Below are positions 5,888 through 10,851 of a DNA stretch of 11,054 nt, piece by piece. Position numbers and translations under genes: made by a program. Origin of the DNA: Baffinella frigidus (taxonomy: Eukaryota > Cryptophyceae > Cryptomonadales > Baffinellaceae); NCBI GenBank assembly GCA_026770585.1, contig MU646560.1:284531-295584 (forward strand), given 5' to 3'. Each line of letters starts with the position of its first letter. Within the stretch, counting starts at the first letter, position 1. Under the pieces are notes generated by a model. That model did not search any database, had not been told where the DNA came from, and saw only the letters and a program-made list of their open reading frames with translations.

Positions 5888-6137
5888 CACACCCGGGATT
5901 TCGTGGGTTGATGGGGATCACATAAACTTCGTAGGTAAGGGGTAGGGTTCGGGTGTCAAACGCACCGTTTCGCAGTTCGGGTTTCAAACGCACCGTTTCG
6001 GATTGGGGGAGAAAACAGGGTAAGGGGGGTGGATGGATGCCTTGAAAAAGTCCTGGATTTCGTGGGTTAATGGGGATCACACCCGGGATTTCGTGGGTTG
6101 ATGGGGATCACATAAACTTCATAGGTACGGGGTGGGG
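5888..6137 (+). repeat. 60-bp direct repeat pair with nested shorter repeats
   Basis: CACACCCGGGATTTCGTGGG, TTGATGGGGATCACATAAAC and TTCRTAGGTAMGGGGTRGGG occur at 5888-5947 and 6078-6137. A partial copy (GGATTTCGTGGGTTAATGGG) lies at 6054-6078. Between them are two GTTCGGGTKTCAAACGCACC units (5947-5972, 5975-6000). A frame crossing the region repeats the same ten residues only because of this duplication. Confidence 0.9.
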
Positions 6138-6142
6138 TGGGT

Positions 6143-6215
6143 GGATGCCTTGAAAAAGGCCTGACGCTGCACGGCAGGCCACCCTTCTGCCCACGCGCCG
6201 CCCCAGCGTCAGTTC
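6143..6215 (+). repeat. 'GATGCCTTGAAAAAGGCC...CTGCACGG' unit and 27-bp repeat copy 1
   Basis: GGATGCCTTGAAAAAGKCCT also occurs at 6033-6053 and, diverged, at 5536-5555 and 6372-6390. CGCTGCACGGC links it to 4811-4822 and 5551-5561. The end, GCCCACGCGCCGCCCCAGCG, TCAGTTC (6189-6215), is repeated identically at 6604-6630. CTGACGCTG (6161-6169) pairs with CAGCGTCAG (6204-6212). Confidence 0.82.
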
Positions 6216-6232
6216 AACGAAGTCCAATTTCT

Positions 6233-6369
6233 AGCTCTATCCCACTTAGATTTGCCCCCCCCCAAAAAAAATTCACAGGTGGAATTTGACCCCCCCCCCC
6301 GGAAATTCACCTGTGAAATTTCGGAGGGGGCGAATTTATGGGGAGCCCAAACCTAAGTGGGACAGAGCT
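6233..6369. mobile_element. 137-bp foldback element with 22-bp TIRs
   Basis: AGCTCTATCCCACTTAGATT begins the left arm (6233-6254). The right arm (6348-6369) is its reverse complement with two mismatches. A nested pair, TTCACAGGTG and CACCTGTGAA (near 6272-6316), forms an inner stem around a run of 11 C. Homopolymers (9 C, 8 A, 11 C) fill the gaps. Confidence 0.85.
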
Positions 6370-6403
6370 CGGATGCCTGGAAGAAGGCCGGGCGCGGCCG
6401 CGC

Positions 6404-6571
6404 CACTCAGAACTCACTCAACACTCACGCCGGAAAACTAGGTTGGAAAGCATGCGAGATAGCACGAGAGACGTTCTAACTACGCAAGAGTGTAGAACTG
6501 ACTGGCTTACAGGAGAAATAGCCAGATCTGGCTATTTTTTTAAGTTCACAAGTGGACATTATCCCCACAAG
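6404..6571 (+). mobile_element. MITE-like family A, copy A2 (truncated at the 3' side)
   Basis: It matches copy A3 from ACTCAGAACTCAC and CGCCGGAAAACTAGGTTGGA through ACGCAAGAGTG and the central palindrome to AGTGGACATTATCCCCACAA. Similarity stops at about 6571, where a hairpin (6572-6602) begins. It therefore lacks the right half including the second TIR. The palindrome AAATAGCCAGA plus its reverse complement (6517-6538) is perfect. Confidence 0.85.
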
Positions 6572-6630
6572 AAAGGGTGCCACCCTTCTGGTGGCACCCT
6601 TTTGCCCACGCGCCGCCCCAGCGTCAGTTC
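6572..6630. repeat. 13-bp perfect hairpin within a second copy of the 6178-6215 repeat
   Basis: AAAGGGTGCCACC (6572-6584) and GGTGGCACCCTTT (6590-6602) pair exactly around CTTCT, followed by one more T. Compared with 6178-6215, this copy has 14 extra nucleotides (6590-6603) between GCCACCCTTCT and GCCCACGCGCC. Those nucleotides are what make the right arm. It resembles a terminator by shape, but no gene ends here. Confidence 0.9.
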
Positions 6631-7215
6631 TTTCAAATGTTATTTTCTCCAACGGTTCTTTCAATTTTCATACTCTCCGATATTTCCAATTTTTATATTC
6701 TCCAATCGCGTAACGATTCATGCGCCTTGATGCATATCAAGATGAATACATGGACACATTTTAGTGGTCCAAGAACTTGAAAACACGGTCCTGGGGGCTT
6801 CCCCAGTTTCATATTATCATCCGATCGTCCAACGAATATACATCAATGAAAACATTGATTCGTTTATTATTATTATTATTATTATTATTCATTTAATAAA
6901 TTTATTAATCAAGAAAATGACATTCGTCCGACCGTTGAACGAATACGCGCCCGGACATGACGAGGTCTACGTGTAAAGTTAATTTCTGCCAGGAAACACG
7001 CCCAAAGTCACAAAGTGTGTGTCCAAGAAGCATTTATAATCGTTGTACAAGTGAAACGACGCAAAAGTGAATTTTTTATTAAGAACCAAATCAGATCTTG
7101 ATTTCTGAAGACCTTTTTCGTCTCCGGGCGCAGATACACCAATGAAAACCTTGATTCATACATTATTATTTATTTACTTATTCAAGAAATGAATTATCAA
7201 GAAAATGACAGTAGG
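6631..7215. other. A+T-rich island with diverged direct repeat
   Basis: Base composition shifts clearly to A+T from 6631 to about 7215. Within it, 6840-6927 and 7136-7213 share an order of words: CAATGAAAAC, TTGATTC, TTATTATT, TTATCAAGAAAATGACA. The first copy contains the (TTA)n run and a TCAATG-AAAA-CATTGA hairpin. TTCTCC and TTTCAATTTT-like words recur at 6645-6705. No frame reads like a known protein. An A+T-rich insertion such as decayed mobile DNA is possible. Confidence 0.65.
6864..6889 (+). repeat. (TTA)n microsatellite
   Basis: 26 nt of uninterrupted TTA/ATT repeats. The poly-isoleucine translation across it is an artefact. Confidence 0.97.
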
Positions 7216-7243
7216 GATCTGGGGGCTGTTGCTGCGGTGATGT

Positions 7244-7565
7244 CTTGCACCAAACCCTCAACCCTGAACCTAACTAAACCCCCAAAACTGTACCTGTGGA
7301 GAGGCGGAGCGCAGGGTCGGGGGAGAGGAGCGTACTTTATCCCAGTCTATTTGGGCTCACCAATCTGCCCCCCCCGGGCTCTTTCCCACGCCAAAGTCGC
7401 CGGATTTGTACCGCAAAACCAGCGTGTCAACTTGAGAATAGTCGGCCAACACAAGTGAGGCAGAAGTAGGGTGTTCCTACGAGAAAAAACCCTCAACTCT
7501 GAACCTGAACCCCAAAAGCGCTCCGCCTAGGGTAAGGGTTTAGGATTTAGGGGTTTTGGTGCAAG
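7244..7565. repeat. Loose inverted segment bounded by CTTGCACCAAA
   Basis: CTTGCACCAAA at 7244-7254 is inverted as TTTGGTGCAAG at 7555-7565. Inside, AGGCGGAGCGC (7302-7312) is inverted as GCGCTCCGCCT (7518-7528). A direct repeat ACCCTCAACYCTGAACCT also sits near each end (about 7254 and 7488). This is a poorly conserved large foldback or two opposed repeat copies. I see no gene in the stretch. Confidence 0.6.
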
Positions 7566-7635
7566 CCATTACCGCATGCACAGCCTCCAACCCCTAACCC
7601 AAGAAAGGTGTACCTGCGGTGAGGCGGAGCGCATG

Positions 7636-7709
7636 GGAACACGCAAGGCAGTCACGACCGACCGTCTGGCTTCGGCGTCCGTTCACGAGCCTGCCGGCGG
7701 GGCTGTTCC
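7636..7709 (-). mobile_element. Element P, copy C (74 bp), inserted in a V repeat
   Basis: On the minus strand it reads GGAACAGCCCCGCCGGCAGG, CTCGTGAACG, GACGCCGAAGCC...GTGACTGCCTTG...TGTTCC, matching 3360-3453 without the 20-bp palindrome. The flanking V repeat reads GGCGGAGCGCA before it and GGGTCGGGGGAGAGGAGCG after it. These are contiguous in the V copies at 7300 and 7890. Small extra bases (TG on the left, AC on the right) remain at the junctions. No clean target-site duplication is visible. Confidence 0.85.
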
Positions 7710-7795
7710 ACGGGTCGGGGGAGAGGAGCGTGCCGACTAGGTTACGAGGCTCCTGCTCAAGAGCTGGGGTGTTCCTGCGGTGAGGCGTAGGAACC

Positions 7796-7834
7796 CCCCT
7801 ATGGCCCTACGGGTTGCCTACCAACCCGTAGGGT
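7796..7834. repeat. CCTACGG hairpin cluster, copy 2
   Basis: CCCTACGGGTT (7805-7815) and AACCCGTAGGG (7823-7833) pair exactly around GCCTACC. The segment is homologous to 4394-4426 (CCCCTATG..CCTACGG.TTGCCTACC..GTAGGGT). The extra AACCC here extends the second stem. Confidence 0.85.
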
Positions 7835-7928
7835 TCGCTGTGTGGTAAGCATTAATGAAACTATCAATGAATGATGGACGAACCTGGGGTGAGGCGGAGC
7901 GCAGGGTCGGGGGAGAGGAGAACAATGG

Positions 7929-8038
7929 ACTCTCTCTCTCTCTCTCTCTCTCCCTCTCTCTCTCTCTCCCTCTCTCTTCCTCTCTCTCTCTCTCCCTCTC
8001 TCTCTCTCCCTCTCCCTCCCTCTCCCTCCCTCTCTCTC
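7929..8038 (+). repeat. CT-rich microsatellite
   Basis: About 110 nt of CTCTCT with CCCTCT and TTCCTCT interruptions. The serine-leucine or arginine-glutamate rich frames on either strand are simple-repeat artefacts. It ends at CGCGCCGCCTCACC, which pairs with the GGTGAGGCGG start of a V repeat (10-bp stem, 8042-8051 with 8055-8064). Confidence 0.97.
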
Positions 8039-8194
8039 GCGCCGCCTCACCTGCGGTGAGGCGGAGCGCAGGGTCGGGGGAGAGGAGCGTACTGACCAGC
8101 TTGCGAGGCTCCTGCTCAGGGTTCGATGCTTCAGGCTTTGGGGGTTGGGTGTGGGGTTTCACTGACCAGCGCGCGCGGCTCCTGCTCAGGTTGC

Positions 8195-8342
8195 GATCTC
8201 ATACGAAAACGGTTTTAATTCAAAACTTCCGGGCAATGAAATTTAGTACACAGCATGGTCTTTATTAGTAATAATAAAGCATTCGTGTAGTAATTTTCAT
8301 TGATTCCAAGGTTTAAAATTAAAACCGTTTTCATATGAGATC
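8195..8342 (+). mobile_element. Hairpin element family B, copy B2
   Basis: The arms run from GATCTCATACGAAAACGG inward at 8195 and from the reverse complement ending at 8342. They pair over about 60 bp with scattered mismatches. The inner 61 bp (8238-8298) is homologous to the minus strand of 4695-4754 (B1): ATTAGTAATAATAAAGCATT and GTAGTAATTTTC. The outer 43-44 bp arms share nothing obvious with B1. There is no coding capacity. Confidence 0.88.
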
Positions 8343-8371
8343 CCCGCGACTTTTCAGCGGAAGGAAAAATG

Positions 8372-8441
8372 CCATTCTAGAATTCATGCTAGAGGTCATG
8401 CACGACATCATAAACCATGCTAGAATGGTAGAAATCATGCA
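8372..8441. repeat. CATGCTAGA inverted and direct repeats
   Basis: CCATTCTAG and its reverse complement CTAGAATGG bound about 55 bp that contain two CATGCTAGA words and two TCATGCACG words. Such a dense small repeat cluster may be a decayed foldback. No gene is seen between 8343 and 8487. Confidence 0.6.
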
Positions 8442-8487
8442 CGTCACCGGGCGCCTGTGTGGGCAGCAACCAGAAATTACGATGCTG

Positions 8488-8546
8488 TTTCGGGTTTCGG
8501 GTTTCGGGTTTCGGGTTTCGGGTTTCGGGTGCTGCGAGAGCAGCAC
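8488..8546 (+). repeat. (TTTCGGG)6 tract next to a small hairpin
   Basis: Exactly six uninterrupted TTTCGGG units (42 nt, 8488-8529), overlapped at its end by a 7-bp stem GTGCTGC-GAGA-GCAGCAC (8529-8546). The tract lies directly upstream of MITE copy A3. TTTCGGG is a one-base variant of the telomeric unit. Confidence 0.95.
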
Positions 8547-8785
8547 TCAGAACTCACGCCGGAAAACTAGGTTGGAAAGCATGCGAGATAGCACGAAAGA
8601 CGTTCTAACTACGCAAGAGTGCCGAAGTGACTGGCTTACAGGAGAAATAACCAGATCTGGCTATTTCTAAAGTTCACAAGTGGACATTATCCCCACAAAA
8701 AATCAAAATTTCGGAAAGTTGGTACGAATTCCGTGTGAACTGACTTGATTTCCCAGGTCAGCCTCGCACTCTTGCGTGGAACGTC
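8547..8785 (+). mobile_element. MITE-like family A, copy A3 (most complete)
   Basis: TIRs are ACGCAAGAGTGC (8611-8622) and GCACTCTTGCGT (8766-8777), with GACGTTC/GAACGTC (8599-8605 and 8779-8785) outside them. The central AAATAACCAGA...TCTGGCTATTT (8646-8667) is a palindrome with a single broken pair. AGTTCACA (8671-8678) and TGTGAACT form a nested inverted pair. The left flank from 8547 is shared with A2, so the repeated unit is longer than the TIR-bounded part. A1 is the same element inverted. Confidence 0.85.
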
Positions 8786-8981
8786 AGAAATCATGCTGGA
8801 AAAGCGAGCGCGTTCCACACGGTAGGCTACGAGGGTTTCGAGAACCCTAGATTTAGCGGTAACGTGACCAAATTTGCAAGAGAAAATCCTTAAAGTTGAC
8901 TGGCCACAGGGTAAGTTGACTTTTGATGAAAGACCCGTGGTTCCCTGTGTGGGGTTGCGATCCCTGCGACTCTTCAGGATC

Positions 8982-9037
8982 CTGGTTTCGTGTTTCGGGT
9001 TTCGGGTTTCGTGTTTCGTGTTTCGGGTTTCGGGTTT
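8982..9037 (+). repeat. TTTCGGG/TTTCGTG variant telomere-like tract
   Basis: TTTCGTG and TTTCGGG units alternate for about 55 nt and run directly into the 92-bp duplicated segment. The phenylalanine-arginine-valine repeats in the frames here come from this tract. 8786-8981 shows nothing beyond two AAGTTGACT words (near 8893 and 8921). Confidence 0.88.
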
Positions 9038-9129
9038 CCTGGGGGAAGTTTGGCTGGAAGAGAGGGTCGGATTCGGAGTCGATGGAGGAAGAGGATGCCA
9101 GGAGCGCCTCAGAGAATGGCACTACCCGG
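9038..9129 (+). repeat. 92-bp duplicated segment, copy 1 (coding-like?)
   Basis: It matches 9257-9348 at 82 of 92 positions. The first half is identical. All ten differences fall in the last 48 nt, and eight of them are at third positions of one frame (codon starts 9040, 9043 and so on). In that frame it encodes WGKFGWKRGSDSES followed by an acidic EEEDARS...SEN segment. The frame is open in both copies. I do not recognise the peptide. It may be an exon fragment of a gene elsewhere. Confidence 0.75.
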
Positions 9130-9246
9130 GATATAACAGATATAGCAGGATATAACAGATATAGCTGTGTAATATATGTGTAATATATGTGTAACAAATA
9201 TGTAATATATGTGTAATATGTAATATCTGTGTAATATATGTCATAC
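9125..9246 (+). repeat. GGATATAACAGATATAGC and TGTGTAATATA tandem repeats
   Basis: Two tandem 'GGATATAACAGATATAGC' units (about 9129-9166) are followed by about six imperfect TGTGTAATATA units up to 9240. The run separates the two copies of the 92-bp duplicate and contains in-frame stops. The tyrosine-isoleucine-threonine rich minus-strand frames are artefacts of it. Confidence 0.92.
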
Positions 9247-9256
9247 ATGGGAAGGA

Positions 9257-9348
9257 CCTGGGGGAAGTTTGGCTGGAAGAGAGGGTCGGATTCGGAGTCG
9301 ATTGAAGAAGAAGATGCCAGGAGCGTTTCGGAGAATCGTACAACCCGC
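9257..9348 (+). repeat. 92-bp duplicated segment, copy 2
   Basis: Mate of 9038-9129, 89 per cent identical. It lies in a 43-codon open frame from ATG at 9247 to TAG at 9376-9378, in the frame where third-position differences dominate. The frame ends by running into telomere-like repeat. No start context, splice sites or upstream gene support a real CDS here. Confidence 0.75.
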
Positions 9349-9360
9349 TCCAGCTGCCGT

Positions 9361-9628
9361 TCAGGGTTTAGGTTTTAGGTTTTTGGGGGGTTAGGGTTTA
9401 GGGTTTAGGGTGCAAGGGGGTTGAGGTTTGTGGTTTAGGGTTTAGGGTTTAGGGTTTAGGGTTTAGGGTTTAGGGTTTAGGGCTTAGGGTTTAGGGTTTA
9501 GGGTTTGGGGTTTGGGGTTTGGGGTGGGGGTTAAGGGGTTAGGGTTTAGGGTTTGGGGTTTAGGGTTCAGGGTGGGGCTCCAGGACCTAGGGTTTAGGGT
9601 TTAGGGTTTAGGGTCCTGGGTTTGGGGG
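9361..9628 (+). repeat. Interstitial telomeric tract, block 5
   Basis: It has uninterrupted TTTAGGG units (about 9428-9480) and TTTGGGG, CTTAGGG and TTAAGGGG variants. Non-telomeric insertions include GGGTGCAAGGGGG and GCTCCAGGACC. It begins right after the second 92-bp copy and ends at the first CCTTGCGCGC repeat. The G-rich strand is still the + strand. Confidence 0.93.
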
Positions 9629-9685
9629 GGGCACACCTTGCGCGCATGCTCCGCAGCAGACAGCTCCAGAACCCCTGCACCCTAC

Positions 9686-9825
9686 TACCAACCCTCACAA
9701 CTTGGGCAAATCTCAAAAGTCAAAAACACCAAACCCCCTTGGAGGCCGTCGGAATCCGACGGCCTTCAAGGGGATTTTTTTGTGCCATTTTTCCCGATTT
9801 GCCCAGACTGTGAGGGTTGGTGGTA
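9686..9825. mobile_element. Foldback element with inner GC-rich hairpin and T-run
   Basis: The outer arms contain ACCAACCCTCACA (9687-9699) and TGTGAGGGTTGGT (9809-9821), plus TGGGCAAATC and GATTTGCCCA. The inner arms CCCCTTGGAGGCCGTCGGA (9735-9753) and TCCGACGGCCTTCAAGGGG (9755-9773) pair with one mismatch around a single A and are followed by A and seven T. It looks like a bacterial terminator, but the outer arms and eukaryotic context favour a foldback element. Confidence 0.85.
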
Positions 9826-9982
9826 TGACGTGAACCATAGTCCCCACACCCTACACTCCAAACCCGAAACCTTGCGCGCGTTCTCCGCGGCAGGCAGCTC
9901 ATGAGCCCCTAAATTACATGACCGAAACCCTAACCCCCAATCTCCAATCTCCAAACCCGATACACTCTCTCTTCATCATCTT

Positions 9983-10049
9983 AAGTGATTATAGTAAGCA
10001 AAATTGTAACATTTTGCGAACTATCTTAATCCTCGTAGGTGATTATAGT
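9983..10049. repeat. GTGATTATAG direct repeats and small hairpin
   Basis: AAGTGATTATAG and AGGTGATTATAG occur near 9983 and 10037. Between them ATAGTAAGCAAAAT and ATTTTGCGAACTAT form an imperfect 14-bp stem around TGTAAC-like loop bases. This is A+T-rich DNA with no gene. Confidence 0.7.
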
Positions 10050-10076
10050 TGAGGTTTCCTCTTAATCGTGTTAATA

Positions 10077-10236
10077 CACTCGGATCCACAGCATTTCGCC
10101 TAAGTCAACTCCCCCTGAAAGCCTGCGCCTTAAGTCAAATGGTGGGCATGGTGCCCACGTCCATCTAAACGAAAACAGGGGAAAGTTGACTTATGTGAGC
10201 TGATTGACTTAGCTAAAATCTTGTGGATCGGAGTGT
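10077..10236. mobile_element. 160-bp foldback element with 33-bp TIRs
   Basis: The left arm 10077-10109 (ACACTCGGATCCACAG...CTAAGTCAA) pairs imperfectly with 10204-10236 (TTGACTTAGC...TGTGGATCGGAGTGT). An inner pair TAAGTCAACT...CCCCTG and CAGGGGAAAGTTGACTTA (about 10101-10117 and 10176-10193) continues the stem. GTGGGCA-TGG-TGCCCAC (10142-10158) closes it. GTCCATCTAAACGA inside is shared with 650-663. Confidence 0.82.
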
Positions 10237-10769
10237 AATAACTTCTTTTCTCAGCTGAGACTTGCGGGCGTTCTCCGCGACAGGCAGCTCCACCTCCCCG
10301 GCGGGCGGGCGGGAGGCTCACACGAGGCTACCCTTGTGAACAGATTCCTAAGTCAATGATTGGATTATTGCCCAGGAAATAGGAGAACGCCCGCAGCGGG
10401 AAGCTCCTCAACCCCTAAATTACATTGCCTAAACCCTAATCCCCACTACGATCGAAACCCGAAACCTTGCGCGCGTTCTCCGCTGAGCCCTGACCCCAAA
10501 TCTCCAAACCCGAAGCCCGAAACCCGAAGTTATGTACACGACATCATGAGGCAGAGACTGACCTTGCGGGCGTTCTCGGCGGCCGGCAGCTCCACCTCCC
10601 CGGCGGGCGGGCGTGAGGCGTTCGGCTCATACAGAATTCCGTACGGTGACGTGACCAATTCCCATACGAATCCTCTAAACGAGATTTTATAAAAAAGACC
10701 ACGGTTCTCGCCTCCAGGGGGAGATAGACCTTGCGGGCATTCTCCGCTGAACCCTAACCCCCAATCTCC

Positions 10770-10792
10770 GAACCCGAAACCCGAAACCCGAA
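10770..10792 (-). repeat. CCCGAAA tract (TTTCGGG on the minus strand)
   Basis: Three CCCGAAA units precede a Q repeat. A similar shorter run is at 10507-10528. These telomere-variant repeats run opposite to those at 8488-8529 and 8982-9037, so the right part of the window is inverted or mosaic relative to the left. Confidence 0.85.
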
Positions 10793-10851
10793 ACCTTGCG
10801 GGCGTTCTCGGCCGCCGGCAGCTCCACCTCCCCGGCCGGCGGGCGGGAGGC

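Larger units (their letters stand above)
7291..8190 (+). repeat. Dispersed repeat V: 'CTGCGGTGAGGCGGAGCGC...GGTCGGGGGAGAGGAGCGT'
   Basis: Copies lie at 7291-7335, 7611-7633 continuing at 7711-7765 (interrupted), 7771-7792 (start only), 7881-7922 and 8049-8130 (fullest, ending GAGGCTCCTGCTCAGGGTTCG). A tail-only copy lies at 8161-8190. The tails share ACTGACCAGC and GGCTCCTGCTCA. The frames through them are not conserved. The unit is probably a short interspersed repeat, with no recognised family. Confidence 0.88.
9635..10851 (+). repeat. Dispersed GC-rich repeat Q: 'ACCTTGCGSGCGTTCTCCGC...GGCAGCTCC'
   Basis: Plus-strand copies begin at 9635 (diverged), 9869, about 10260, 10464, 10561, about 10729 and 10793. 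An inverted fragment (GGAGAACGCCCGCAG) is at 10382-10396. There are two tail types. One continues GGCAGCTCCACCTCCCCGG and CGGGCGGGCG (about 10260, 10561, 10793). The other turns into CTGARCCCTRACC, that is C-rich telomere-like sequence (10464, 10729). Between copies lie AAACCCTAA and CCCGAAA words, the reverse orientation of the telomere repeat. Confidence 0.88.

Noticed and set aside
5802-6080. Minus-strand frame with a repeated ten-residue peptide
   Set aside because: The peptide repeat is caused by the direct DNA repeat at 5888-5947 and 6054-6137; no start context or conserved protein features.
6572-6603. Rho-independent terminator
   Set aside because: Stem plus T-run is present, but the context is eukaryotic, there is no gene upstream, and comparison with 6178-6215 explains the stem as an inverted duplication.
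6338-6730. 130-codon open frame across MITE copy A2
   Set aside because: The first part is MITE sequence that is also open in copy A3 only because the two DNAs are alike; the frame continues through a hairpin and A+T-rich DNA and resembles no protein.
7799-8268. Serine-leucine or arginine-glutamate rich open frames on both strands
   Set aside because: They are translations of the CT microsatellite and the adjoining V repeat, with no domain or conserved frame between V copies.
8335-8670. 111-codon open frame across TTTCGGG repeats and MITE A3
   Set aside because: The frame is composed of hairpin arm, a telomere-variant tract and MITE sequence; the shared peptide with the 6338 frame reflects the element, not a gene.
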